In this document: positions 19,863 to 30,532 of the stretch, piece by piece
Position numbering within the stretch: position 1 is the first letter of the stretch
Layout: the number at the start of each line of letters is the position of its first letter
Source of the DNA: Mytilus californianus
Taxonomy: Eukaryota > Mollusca > Bivalvia > Mytilida > Mytilidae
NCBI RefSeq assembly: GCF_021869535.1
Contig: NW_026262734.1
Span: 112,049,588 to 112,113,587, forward strand
DNA: 64,000 nucleotides
Direction of reading: 5' to 3'
Translations under genes and position numbers: made by a program
Notes under the pieces: generated by a model
Databases searched by the model: none
Told to the model about the DNA's origin: nothing
Seen by the model: only the letters and a program-made list of their open reading frames with translations

Positions 19863-19991
19863 CACACGTATTGAAAAAAATAAGATATAAAGAATTTCAC
19901 CAAGGAAACCAAAATATGAAAATTATCATCGACTATACTATTCTTAAATCATCATGGTACATATTCTAAAATAGTATCAGCATTTACTTAA

Positions 19992-20382
19992 GGATGTTCG
20001 CTACTCTGTTTCAAAATAACAAGCTTTTTAAAAGACTGTTATAAATTGATAGTATATCAATAAAGGAACTAAAAAATCAGAAACAAATGAAGGGTCCGTG
20101 TGCTTGTTTTCGAGGTATAAGCCATCGAAAATTTGGCGGGAAATATTCCTCTCTAGACTTTTCATACATTTAACATTGGCACCCTTTTTCTTTAAAAAGA
20201 TATGAAAAAATAACAAGGATTTTATAGCATTTTCAAATATGGCTATTTAAAACCATATGTAATAAAATTATAAAAAGAAAAATAGGGGTTAGCAGGCAAA
20301 TTTTTTATTGGCACTAACATGGATAAAACTAGAGGATTCCGAATATCTGACAAAAAGTCAGAAACAAGAGTAGCAAACATCC
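19992..20382. mobile_element. TTAA-flanked MITE, copy 2
   Basis: The element begins GGATGTTCGCTACTCTGTTTC and ends with its near complement GAAACAAGAGTAGCAAACATCC, with intact TTAA on both sides (19988-19991 and 20383-20386). It is the better-preserved sister of 5664-6052. The minus-strand open frame inside it is an accident. Confidence 0.75.
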
Positions 20383-20386
20383 TTAA

Positions 20387-20789
20387 AGCAATGTTTGCCC
20401 TTCTTTCCATGCATACTGTATTGCCCCCACAAGGCATTTGATCCAAGATGATGGGACATCCTTCTCATTGAATCTCTATGGGAATGTCCTCCCAAGCTAC
20501 TAAGCAGTTTTACCTAAAATATTGACTTTCATTGTAAGATTTTATAAGTATGAAGTTTTTTTTCTCATTTTCATAGTAATTGGTTATTGATATGTGTTGT
20601 GCAAGGCTCATCATCCTTTCCTAGGGAAGCTAAAACTTCAAATATAAAAACTAGTAAAAACACCAAGCTATAAAATGTAACTTCAATATTTGATTTAAAG
20701 ATATGACTTTGCAAAATCAAGAAATATTTAAGAAAATAAATGGGGAATGTGTCAGTGGGACAAAGATTATGCCCCCGCTTGCATATAAC
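20387..20789. other. no gene seen
   Basis: This is AT-rich sequence. A short minus-strand scrap of R3 tail (GGGGAATGTGTCAGTGGGAC) sits near 20741-20760. No exon was supported. Confidence 0.35.
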
Positions 20790-21390
20790 GTTATAAAGGG
20801 ACATAACTCAAGAACTGTAAAAGTGACGCTAGCCAAATTTGTACTTGATCTGTGTTTTGTGGTAATAAGCATGCAAGTTTGATTACATTTGGTTGAGGCA
20901 AACTTAAATTATAAAACAGAAACGAAAAATTCAGCAATTTTCCATTTGTAAATTTTTCCATTTGTAAATTTGGCTGTTGTCTGCTCTTTGGTCGGTTTGT
21001 TGTCTCTTTGACATATTCCCCATTTCCATTCTCAATTTTATAACTCTAGAACAGTAGAGGTGACGTCATCAAAATTCAAACTTGATCTGTGTTTTGTGGC
21101 AATACGCATTTGTGCATAAGTTTCATAAGATTTGGTTGAGCAAACTTAAGTAAGAGAACGGAAACGAAAATTCGTCATTTTTTTTTATTGTAAAGGGGCA
21201 TAACTCTAGAACGGTAAAAGTGACGCTACCAAAATTCAAACTTGATCTGTGTTTTATGGTAATACGCATTGTGTATAAGTTTCATAATATTTTGTAGAAT
21301 CAAACTAAAGAACGGAATTCAATTTTTGGACGTACAGTCGTACAGACGGACAAGGGTAAAACGTAATGCCCATCCGCTACGGCGGGGGCA
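20790..21390 (+). repeat. three-unit GGGACATAACTC array with an R3 insertion
   Basis: Three diverged units start near 20796, 21041 and 21184, each with ATAACTCNAGAAC, a GTGACG motif, CTTGATCTGTGTTTTGTGG and TTGATTNNATTTGGTTGAG-like text. The array ends with the CAGACGGACAAGGG... GGCGGGGGCATAA ending that I recall from bivalve repeats. At 20971-21040 a 70-bp 5'-truncated R3 tail is inserted, ending CATTCTCAATTTTA just before the second unit. Confidence 0.6.
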
Positions 21391-21562
21391 TAAAAATATA
21401 AAATCTTGAGATATCAAAATACTTGTCAATATGTACATTGTAGAGGAAATGGCTTTTTATTATGAAGATATTCACCTGTTTGTATTCTAGAAGGGCATTT
21501 GAACACTTTGTCAAAAAAAAACATCTTATTATTCTTAATACACGTTGTAAAAAGGGGGGACA

Positions 21563-23040
21563 TTATAAACCGAACAAATTAAGCTCAAATATATCCTTAA
21601 ATAATATATTTACTATTTTCTTTGAAAACGCTTCGTCCTCTTGTAAAGTTTTGCAAAATTCGTTGGCATCGTCTACTGATGACATAAACTTGAACTCCAC
21701 CACACACTCCCCTCTTTGCCAACACCAACTTCCTGTCTCGGTCCTTTGATCACAATTCCCCTCTTCGAAGGATATTGCTAACTTCTTATCTTTCTTCCTA
21801 TGAAGTTCCTGTATGAAGTCAGCCTCATAATAATAAAGAAACAAGTCGGCAAGCAGAGGGGTTATTTTCAAGTTATTTTCTCGCAAGTGTTAGGTTTTAG
21901 TGGCTCAATATTATGTTTGCCGCAAACAGCTTAACATTTGCAACTAAAAAATGAGTTTTCACTTAGACGCTAATAACGATTCAAATTAGAAACAGTTAAA
22001 AGATTTTTTTGAAAAATACATCTTAAAGTATTTGAGGTCCGTAAAATGATTTTAAAATGGATGGTTGAGATCAGAATTTATTTTCTCCATCTTTTCTTTA
22101 GGCACACATACATATATTCATGTGCCTGTCCAAATGGTCATGAACCTGAGAGAAAATATAGTTTCATTTCGTATTTAAATGTTCTTGTTATGTTTGGTCC
22201 TTTATAATGATGGGTTCAATATTTTTTTTTTAATATTCGTCTGAGACAATAACAATATTAATTGTTCCGCTTCAAGAATTCCTTCTGGTGTCTTTAAAAG
22301 TGGTAGTTTGTTGCCACCTGCTTCAGAATTATAAACGACTATCATATCTTTATTCTCAGGATCTTTTTTGAATGTATAAGGATGAACAAGTGCCCGGTTG
22401 TACATTTGTTTTGAATTTTCATCTGTGTATTCACTGTTTAAGAGTGTACTTATTATCTCTGCGCTGTGACAAGCCTTTTTGTAATTGTCTTCACGTTCTT
22501 TATGACAGTTTAAGCTACTTCTTGTCCATTGGAGAGGACCTATAGATCTCATCGGAAGAACTCCAACATATGCAGAATTTAGGAAATCATAAAACTTTAC
22601 CGTCGTTTCATCACAGCTAGAACTTTTCTTAGATTTGTTCTTAATGCTTTCAAAGAACTCATGTGAGTATCAAATTCTTGTGCATGATTTACTAAAATAG
22701 TTTTCTTAAAATTACTGCTTTGGATGAAATGTTTGAAAACAGGTATAACTAGATTTTTATTAAAGTATCCGTTTTTAAATTGTTTAACGTAGCAATCATA
22801 GCTTTCGACATTTTTAGGTGTTCAGAGTACTTTATAATAGTCAGGATATTTCTGGTCTTTCTTAAACTCCACAAATAGACATGCTGCCATATCAGACACA
22901 TGTGATTGCAAATTTGTATCCGCTGGAATAACAAAATGACAAACACTGTAAGACAGACTTACTGTTATTGGAATCAACGAAAAAGGTTGTATTGATATCG
23001 TTAGACAAACATCTACGAACCAATTCAAATGTTGCAAATA
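21563..23040 (-). pseudogene. decayed P-loop ATPase-like gene (paralogue of 63398-64000)
   Basis: Read on the minus strand, blocks in order are VSDMAACLFVEFKKDQKYPD (about 22905-22846), DCYVKQFKNGYFN, then a clean block SAYVGVLPMRSIGPLQWTRS and SSLNCHKEREDNYKKAC (ORF 22552-22202) ending LKTPEGILEAEQLILLL. A later block (WCWQRGECVVEFKF, 21563-21766) may be the C-terminal region. The first three blocks match the frame at 63498-64000 closely. From memory, the LKTPEGILEA element precedes a Walker B in a bivalve ATPase family; that is expected just past 22202 but is unreadable. Stops, frame changes and an inserted reverse-transcriptase scrap show it is broken. Its biochemical role is unknown. Confidence 0.5.
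21767..21859 (-). pseudogene. reverse-transcriptase fragment inserted in the ATPase pseudogene
   Basis: Residues 10-40 of the minus-strand frame read PLLADLFLYYYEADFIQEL and then HRKKDKKLAISF. This is the reverse-transcriptase segment that follows the (G)IPMGTNCA motif, seen in decayed form at about 45435-45530. The frame then continues without a stop into the unrelated ATPase-tail block, giving a chimeric 107-codon frame. Confidence 0.6.
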
Positions 23041-23094
23041 TCAAACGAGAAAACAAATCCATTTACAAAATAGCGACTGCATATTGAATATGTA

Positions 23095-23330
23095 ACACAG
23101 CAACAAACGACCACCACTTAGATATAGGATCCTGACTTGGGATAGGGACTTTTAGAATGGGGCGGGGTTAAACTACGTAGTTGGCGTCGTACCCTCCACT
23201 AACCGTTGGCAGTGATGTTACCTCACAAAATAAGTACATACTCTACGAAGCAATATATGAAAAACAAATGTGATAACCAGCGACAAACAACAACCACTCA
23301 ATTACAGGCTATTGATTTTCTAAATATGAT
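23095..23330 (-). repeat. two fragments of the R1 middle section
   Basis: AACACAGCAACAAACGACCA, CTGACTTGGGATAGGGAC and GGGGCGGGGTTAAAC appear in R1 order at 23095-23175. A second AGCGACAAACAACAACCACT, CAATTACAGGC piece follows at about 23280-23310. Confidence 0.5.
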
Positions 23331-23573
23331 ATAGACACATTCTTAGTATTACCTTATAGATAGCTTTTGCAGAATTTCAAATAAATAAGGGGATTCAGTT
23401 ATCATCGATTGATTTATTTAGTATTCACAGATTACAATCGTGATTTTAGATTGATATAAATCGTAATAGTTGATAATAACCTTATATATTATAATTAATT
23501 AAAACTAGTGTTGTATACCTATTTCACAGCAGGTTTGTTTTAAGTTTTACACCTTAAGATTTTTTAATTGTAG

Positions 23574-24056
23574 ATGAAACTCGAATTAAAACCTTGAACA
23601 GTGGGAACACTGATTCTTATACTAATCCAAATGTTTTTGCGGACTATACCAGCTTGTCGGACTACCGTATTATTCCCTCAGAAAAACAGTTCTTCAGGTT
23701 TGAAATTGAAGCTTGTCATGACGCCCTTATCCTCTTATCTGCTGCGATTGACCTTGAGTCACATGACTTTTATGAAATTTGTATCGGTGGATCAGGCAAC
23801 AAAGAGACATATTTGCGTCATAAGTACAATGATGATAACCAACTTACTTTTTCAACACCTGACATTTTTGGCTGCACAGAGAAAAGCACCTTTGAAATCA
23901 GATGGACAATTGACGGAACAATATATCTTCTCAAAGAATCTGCAGTTGGAACAGAAACAGTAATAGACTGGACAGATTCTATTCCATTACTCATTCAGGG
24001 AGTCGGGATCATGACTGGATGGGGATCTGGTGGACTCTGGAGTATTGGATCTTCGA
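23574..24056 (+). CDS. gene 1, Methyltransf_FA-domain exon (secreted FAMeT-PAN protein)
   Basis: This 160-codon open exon lies between an acceptor (TTTTAATTGTAG) and a donor (GTAAGTG), phase 1 at both ends. The protein starts DETRIKTLNSG. It shows the farnesoic-acid-O-methyltransferase-type domain pattern: FADYTSLSDY, EACHDALILLS, DFYEICIGGSGN, a TPDIFGCTEK block, EIRWTIDGTIYL, and a C-terminal GVGIMTGWGSGGLW. Despite the family name, no SAM-binding signature is visible; in invertebrates the domain usually occurs in extracellular proteins. Three cysteines (ACHD, EICIG, FGCTE) could form disulfides. It joins the PAN exon at 25174 in phase. No signal-peptide exon was found upstream in the window, so the 5' end is unresolved. 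Paralogue: 43239-43712, roughly half identical. Confidence 0.8.
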
Positions 24057-24278
24057 GTAAGTGAAACAATTTAACGTTTATCTATTAACTGAATGTTGTG
24101 TATGACATTGGAAAATATGTATTGAGAACGAGATCAAGTTAACAATTAATGTAAGTACATTTGAGTATGTTGGATGAATTGATAATACATTTGTGTACAC
24201 TGAAAATCAAAAAAGAAACGTCAAATCATCTTCAGTTTACTCATATGGCGTTGGAATGAAGTCGGTGATATTCTGATA

Positions 24279-24345
24279 TATTGATTGATTGATTGGTGTG
24301 CAACGCCACTTTCAACAGTATTGAGTTATTTTGGGGCAGTCATTT
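24279..24345 (-). mobile_element. SINE 3'-tail fragment in intron 1 of gene 1
   Basis: Minus-strand sequence AATGACTGCCCCAAAATAAC, TGTTGAAAGTGGCGTTG and (AATC)n equals the tail of the SINE at 7525-7785. The tRNA-like head is absent (5' truncation). Confidence 0.6.
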
Positions 24346-24486
24346 TTATAATAAATAAAATTCATAATTATATATATACCAGGATTACTAAAAATCTGAG
24401 ACGTCTGTAGTTCTATCATCAGGGCTCATATTCTGATTCAGAACGTATTTAAAAGCCAGCTCAACTTGCTATTCAACATGACCCTA

Positions 24487-24700
24487 TAAAATAAGGAGAT
24501 GTATGATTGTAAATGAAACTAGTTTCCAGCAGATACCAAATGACGTAGATGTTAGCAACTTAAAGTCACCATATATATTCAACAATGATAAAAACCCGAT
24601 AGCAAGCCATTAAAGCCCCAATATAAAAAAATGAAAAACAATTCATACGAAAAAAACAACGACCTGATTTATGTATAAAATAACAAACGAAAAACGACAT
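24487..24700 (-). repeat. R1 repeat, truncated copy
   Basis: It starts at the R1 terminus (AAGGAGATGTATGATTGT) and continues through CCAGCAGATACCAAATGACG, AACAATGATAAAAACCCGATA and AAAACAATTCATACGA. It lies in the intron of gene 1. Confidence 0.55.
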
Positions 24701-25173
24701 GATCAGTGAACTATTATACGATATATTGTTTACGTACATTTCATAATCAATATGTGAATACGGTTTCAAATTGATGAACAATTTCTTTGCAAAGGTCCTT
24801 GACTATCCCTTAAAACATGATATGGGACAGACGAAAGAATGAACAGAAAGCGGACTCATACACTTGAATGCTTTCTAGCATAAAGTTTCTTTTATTGGTC
24901 AGAACTTTGACAAACAGAGTTTAATGATTATTTCCAATAACATGTTTTTTGTTATCAAAAAATAGATTGTCGCCACGTTGATCAACACAGGCTCCTTGCA
25001 GTATCTTTCTTCACTGAAAAATATTATTTAGTTAATTCAAATTCCTCGCCGTTGTAAATGAGGTTTTTTTTAGCATTAAACATACTTTTAAATCTAAACA
25101 CAAATAAAAAGTATACATAAAAAAGCACTGTAATTATTTATTTCTAACGTGTGTACACTTTTTTATTCTTTAG

Positions 25174-25403
25174 CCTTTTCTGGCGGACTTTATTGTGGTG
25201 TTTCTTCAACCCACGGTAGTATGAAGTTACTTTCAACGTCAATACAACGCAGCAGAATTATATGTTTGTTTAAATGTTCACCGAATAGTGCTTGTCTTGG
25301 AGTCAACTTCAAAGAGGAAACTAATGATTGTGAACTTGTGTCTGTAGGACAAGTCATCGATAAGTCCATCCGTTCCGGCCGGTCATTTTATACAAAATGT
25401 TGA
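25174..25403 (+). CDS. gene 1, terminal PAN/apple-like exon
   Basis: The acceptor TTTATTCTTTAG gives a phase-1 exon of 75 codons and stop TGA. Cysteines are spaced as in PAN/apple modules: YCGV, then ICLFKCSPNSACLGV (C-x3-C-x5-C), then NDCELVS and a final YTKC, six in all and enough for three disulfides. PAN modules bind proteins or carbohydrates outside cells. Combined with the preceding exon, the mature protein would be about 237 residues plus an unseen signal peptide. The paralogous exon at 46575 matches at 50 of 74 positions by eye, clearly more than the Methyltransf_FA exons, so this module is under stronger constraint or arose by more recent exchange. Confidence 0.75.
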
Positions 25404-26090
25404 ACGGAATAATGCTAAGCTTGTGAATCGAGGACAACAAATCGATAAGTCCAACCGTTCCAACTAGTCATTCTAAACAAAGTAGTCAATGCTCAGCTTG
25501 TCTATATCAGTAGAAAGCCTCACCGGCAAAATTTTTTAAAAATATCGTTGTACTGAAGAAACCAAAAAAAAAAATAAAAGTATAACAAAAGCACCAAAAT
25601 ATAATGTAAATTCAAAAAGGACAAGTCCATAACACTGACAAAATCAACCGTTATCTATTAACGGAAAGAGTGACAAACAATTGTCATATTCCTGACGTGG
25701 TAATTACACATCATTATATTTTTAAAATCTGTTCTCAAAAACTTAATTTTTAGCCTATTATTTCCTAAAAATATCTGGTTATTTTCGTGCAAATCCCATT
25801 TCACCGTTACTCAAAATATAACTTGCAATAAAACAGGTCAAACATCACTAAATAGTTCTTTACATTAATAGTGGTTTTTACATTAAAAATATTATCCAAA
25901 AGATACCACGAAAAATTGGAAGGTACCCAAATGTAGGGTACAGGGGAAATACAGCCAGACTAGACAAATTCAAGACAGATGGTTTAAAATTGGTATGTAA
26001 TGACACCAATTCAATTAGAGATAAATTGACGATTTGGTCCAATTAAATTATTTGAAAATCTTGATATTTTTCATATGTGCTATGTATTAT
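25404..26090. other. 3' flank of gene 1; no further exon
   Basis: AATAAA occurs at about 25573-25578 and 25829-25834. R2-like scraps (ATCAACCGTTATC, TGTCATATTCCTGACGTGG) occur near 25650-25705. A second echo of the exon tail (AAGTCCAACCGTTCCAAC-TAGTCATTCT near 25448) is a partial local duplication of the final codons of gene 1. Confidence 0.45.
25573..25578 (+). promoter_or_regulatory. candidate polyadenylation signal of gene 1
   Basis: AATAAA lies about 170 bases after the stop codon, inside an A-rich run. The hexamer is expected by chance in such DNA, so support is weak. Confidence 0.2.
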
Positions 26091-26500
26091 AGATACAAGA
26101 AGATGTGGTATGAGTGCCAATGAGACAACTCTCCATCAAAGTCACAATTTGTAAAAGTAAAACCATTATAGGTCAAAAGAAGTAAAATCACAAAAATACT
26201 GAACTCCGAAAAAAAATTCAAAAAGGAAAGTCCCTAATCAAATGGCCAAATCAAAAGCTCAAACACATCAAACGAATGAATAACAACTGTCATATTCCTG
26301 ACTTGGTACAGGCATTTTCTTATGTAGAAAATGGTGGATTAAACCTGGTTTTAAAGATAGCTAAACCTCTCACTTGTATGACAGTCGCATCAAATTCCAG
26401 TATATTGACAACGATGTGTGAACAGAACAAACAGACATACTAGGTAAAAATGTCAAAAATAGGGGTACAGCAGTCAACATTATGTTATAATCCTAATCAG
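26091..26500 (-). repeat. R1 terminus joined to R2 body
   Basis: AAGAAGATGTGGTATGAGTG is followed by CCAATGAGACAACTCTCCAT and then, on the minus sense, the R2 blocks (AAAATGGTGGATTAAACC, TCTCACTTGTATGACAGTCG, GACATACTAGGTAAAAATG, GGGGTACAGCAGTCAAC). It shows that R1 and R2 share the same 3' terminus. Confidence 0.6.
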
Positions 26501-26515
26501 TGTAAAAACAAACAA

Positions 26516-26763
26516 ATATGTAACAAAGAAGCACAAAATGACATATAGACCAAGCATATTAGCAAAATTAAAGACAAGAATACACAAATTTTACCATGGC
26601 ACAATAACACAATGACGGGATGTATAAGTACATAGCCACGTCATATATGTATCAAAGAAACACCAAAAGGCATATAGACAAAGCACATTAGCAAATGTGA
26701 AAGACAAGAATACAAGAATTATCATAGAACAATAACACAATGACGGGATGTACAAGTACCGGG
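26516..26763. repeat. two-unit tandem repeat (about 120-130 bp)
   Basis: AAAGACAAGAATACA, AACAATAACACAATGACGGG and ATGTAYAAGTAC occur twice in order (units about 26516-26640 and 26648-26763). The second unit runs into CGTACGGTCTTCAACACGGA, an R1/R2-type body sequence. Confidence 0.55.
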
Positions 26764-29189
26764 CCACACCAAATGGATATCAAGAAGACCAGAATAACGT
26801 ACGGTCTTCAACACGGAGCCTTGGCTCACAACGAACATCAAGCTATAAAGGCCCGCATGCTTTTTTCTCTCTTATTTCTAGCAGAAACTCAAAAGAAGGG
26901 AAAAAACCTTGATTTAGGTACAAGAACTTTTAACGATTCCAGTCAGTGATTTGTAGGAATATTTGATGAAAGTTGCTGAACAAAGTTTCAGTTTATCTAT
27001 TATTAAAGTTTTGAAGAAGATTTAAAAAATGTTTAAGTTGATTTAAAGTTATCAATTATGAGCAAAAACCTGACACTATTGGTCAAGCAGAATTGTAAAA
27101 ACAACTTGCCATTCTGAACTTTTTGCACCGCAGATTTTTCAACAGACATTAGTTAGTGACGACTTTGTTGGACTAGTAACAATGATTGTTTCCAAGTTGG
27201 TCACGACTAATGAGGCGAGTCGAATTTTGCTTAATATTGTCAATAGTTCAATAGGGGAAAAAGGCCAGTGAATGTCCTAAACAGAAAAAAATTAGAATTA
27301 ATAATTGGGCGACGAAAGAAAGGAAATCATGAGTTCAAGTTGGAAGTCTTGTTAATGAGATTTTTTAAAAATGGCAGATAGGTAATGGTCTGTAAGTCTA
27401 AAATACATTTAGTTTTGTTCTCTTTACACATTGCACCTGACAATAATACCAAAATGGCTGTTTAAAAATAAACAATATTAAAAAAAAAAGCATTGGGAAT
27501 GAAATAAAACAACGCAAACAAATATTTATTGTGAACATTGTATAGTCTGCAATAATTGTATTCACATCTTTTAAGACACAGGTCGATTTAGAGATTGTCA
27601 TAACATAATATATACTAGATATTTTTTTCTTCTAAAACGTGATAAAGTATGTCCTGGTTGATAATATTTCTTCTTCGTTTTCATGACATTGATTAGCAAT
27701 ACCTTTTATATTTCTAAAATTATTTATTCGTGAAAGAAAGACAAAATGTTAGAGTTGGCTGTTGTCAACATTTAGTCGTATAAGAAAATTATTGCATTCG
27801 CTGCGATAATCTTCTGCATTGTAAAAAATATGAAGAGTTTTGTTTCGAATGTTATTCATTTCCTATATTCATATGATTACTAGTTTTAGATGAAAATTCA
27901 CTATAAATATCTTTAATTGCATTAAAACAGTTAAATCAATTTGAAGAGCACATTAATATTATTTCATTTCGTTATAAAAAACGTCAATATAAAATACAGA
28001 AATTAAAGTTATAAAATTAAATTAAATTAAATAAAATTAAAGGTATGCAGACCCATAATATGCAGGACAACGCGGAAGTACATTGTCAGTGATGCATTGT
28101 TTGCATGTAGCTGAACATATTTTTTTGTATAGAATTCTATAAAATACGATTACTTGTTTTAATTTCCCTATTGATTGCACACTTTTGGATAAACGTAGCC
28201 AGGTCGTTGAAAACTGTTTCAAGCACAATATGCGTTATAAGTTGCTGTGATTTGCAGAAAATATACCAATGGAACACAATATTCATTAATTGTCTCAGCC
28301 AACGAAGCTTTATTATAAGTTGCTGTGATTTGCAGAAAAGTGACAGAAGACAGGATGAATCTAAATCAATCGAAACAACTAACGACTAAACAACAAGAAC
28401 CCAATGAAAACATCAGGAGTAACTCTTGGTGATCTAGTAGTGTAAACGTATTCTGCTTTGAAGGCAACACCTTTGTGTCGCTCAAAGCGAGTACAAATTT
28501 TGTAATAATTCATATGAATTCATAATATATTAAGCCTTTTTTGTCAACAGCCCCGTTGTTGATTTATGCAACCACTGGATCCAACACTTGATAGACATTA
28601 GCTTTCCTAAATAACTTAAATATGTCGCAATCAAATATAGTTACAATGTAAATTACTACAAAAAAAATACAATTTAACACCTAGTCTTTGATAGAACCAT
28701 GCAAAATGCTTATAAGTGGGTCCACATGACATGTCAACTTAATGTTATGAAATTTTGCACACGTGTTATGATAGTGAAGAAAAAAAAATCTAACTTTAAA
28801 ATTTTATTCTAACCTTTTTTTAGATTTGCAGCGCCATCTACTGGAAAAGGCTTAATTTCCCAAAATGCCTAAAAAAAATGTCACATTTTTGTTACTTAGA
28901 ATATGCTAGATAAGGTTATGTTTAGCTGGTATTTGAATTGATTTTTATCACAAGCATCATTCGTCCTTCGAAACTTGACAAAATGGTAAAGCTTAAGTAT
29001 AGCTAAATTTAGGGGCTGACCGGTCTAAAAAGGGCATTTTGGGCAAATTTTGGATACTTGCTTAAAAGATCAACAGAAAGACATGAAATCTCTTAAAGTA
29101 CTATGATTTTTTAATGTTTTAAATATTTCTATAAAGGTTCACATGTGTACAACAAGTTTTATGATTTTTTAGCTTGGGTCTCTTACACC

Positions 29190-29203
29190 GTTACCATGGC
29201 AAC
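29190..29203. promoter_or_regulatory. perfect RFX X-box-like palindrome
   Basis: GTTACCATGGCAAC fits the RFX-family consensus GTNRCC-N(0-3)-RGYAAC at every position. It lies in repeat-rich DNA with no gene start nearby, so a regulatory role is only a possibility. Confidence 0.3.
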
Positions 29204-29334
29204 GGAATAAAATTGGGTAATTTTCACGTATTTTTCACAATAATCCGTGTATTTAATCATGAAAACTTATTTATCTTTTGACACCGTCTTATGATATTTG
29301 GCATGAAGGTGTATTACAATAAGACAGTGTATCT

Positions 29335-29560
29335 CATTAATTTAAAACCGTTAAGTGACCTTGACCTTTGACCTAAAAGTCAAAATACTTGATTTGTTTT
29401 AATTTTCTTGACTGGAGCACACATTTTTCTCTCCCTTGAAGAAGTCTTTTAATACTTGACAAACAAGTTCAGAACCTCAATATGATGTGTTGTGTACCAT
29501 GGATGATGACCTTGATATTTGACTTTCAAGGTCAAATAAAAAGTCAAGGTCAAATATATA
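29335..29560. repeat. TGACCTTGACC-rich repeat
   Basis: GTGACCTTGACCTTTGACC is followed by GATGACCTTGATATTTGAC and AGTCAAGGTCAAAT, close-spaced copies of the AAGGTCA hexamer on both strands. It is the same motif class as the larger block at 57685-62260. Confidence 0.45.
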
Positions 29561-29946
29561 ATTCTATATGTCAGCCTAAAACAAAACATATTCTTTCTTG
29601 CCATGTCGATATGAAAATGAAGAGATGTGCACTGTTTGCTTATAAGACAACTATCCACTGCAGTAAAACTGAAGTGGTAGTAAGCAATTTATAGGCCACA
29701 GAACGGACAAGACCTATGCAGTACAGCTAAGAGTTTTTCCCTGGGGGTCATGTCCCGCCCCCTCATATAATGATGTTGCTATTTATATTTATCTAAAACA
29801 AAAGGTTCAGAACCCCATCCCTAACCCATATTAAATCTTAATTGCCTTTCTAGTTCATCATGGTGGACATGCCCTGCCCCTACATACAATTGATGGTAAA
29901 ATAGCTTTAAATATGTTCATATTCCTACCTCTAAATTATATATATA

Positions 29947-30530
29947 CAGCCCTTGGATGTTGTAAACTTCCCTAAAAAAACGTGTATGGTGCAATGCTGT
30001 ATGGCATATGGTGCAATGGTAGAAGGTGTCGGGAATGGTGTGAATAAATGGTGCACGACATTTAAAACTATGCAAAATATTGATAAGAACTGATTTTTAA
30101 TTTTATACATTAATTTACAATATTGTGATCAAAATTCGTTTTTAAAAATAAATAAATAATTTTGTAGTCGCACGCTTTCTTTGAAATTTAATTGCATTAT
30201 GTTGCATTATGTTGTAATGTGTAAGGTGTATGGTGCAAATGTGTAACCTATATAAAAAAGAAGATGTGGTATGATTGCCAATGAGACAACTCTCCACAAG
30301 AGACCAAATGACACAGAAACTAACAATAATAGGTCACCGTACGGCCTTCAACAATGAGCAAAGCCCATACCGCACAGTCAGCTATAAAAGGCCCAGAAAT
30401 GACAATGTAAAACAATTCATACGAGAAAACGTGTATGGTGTAATGGCACAGGGTGTATGGTGTAATGGTGTATGGTGAATGGTGTAATGGTGTATGGTGT
30501 TAGTGGGAAGTTTACACCATCCAAGGACTG
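29947..30530. mobile_element. TA-flanked GGTGTATGGTGTAATG element, copy 1 (with nested R1)
   Basis: It begins CAGCCCTTGGATGTTGTAAA and ends with the complement TTTACACCATCCAAGGACTG; TA lies on both sides. Both subterminal regions consist of GGTGTATGGTGTAATG-type short repeats around a unique 150-bp core (GCAAAATATTGATAAGAACTG and onward). The inverted sister copy lies at 50413-50913. Without the nested R1 insertion it would be about 400 bp. Confidence 0.75.
30248..30430 (-). repeat. R1 repeat, 183-bp insertion with defined ends
   Basis: The sister element at 50413-50913 reads GGTGTAAC|GTGTATGG (in complement), whereas this copy has 183 bases at that point. They start CTATATAAAAAAGAAGATGTGG and end CATACGAGAAAAC. 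AAC occurs at both edges, a possible 3-bp duplication. It gives exact boundaries for a minimal R1 copy. Confidence 0.75.
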
Positions 30531-30532
30531 TA

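Larger units (their letters stand above)
26950..29946. other. no gene; scattered short repeats
   Basis: A 27-bp direct repeat (TTATAAGTTGCTGTGATTTG and 7 more bases) occurs at 28235 and 28313. From about 28700 to 29700 the text resembles mollusc dispersed repeats with TGACCTTGACC motifs. The cysteine-bearing minus-strand frame at 28037 has no splice or domain support. Confidence 0.35.

Noticed and set aside
20028-20216. 62-codon minus-strand frame
   Set aside because: It lies wholly inside a TTAA-flanked MITE whose sister copy does not keep the frame.
24279-24300. ATTGATTGATTGATTGG as a simple microsatellite
   Set aside because: It is the (AATC)n tail of a SINE fragment in complement, continuous with SINE body sequence.
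28037-28228. Cysteine-bearing minus-strand frame ending CSATCKQCITDNVLPRC, considered as a small secreted peptide exon
   Set aside because: There is no signal peptide, acceptor or paralogue in the window, and the cysteine pattern matches no family I can name with confidence.
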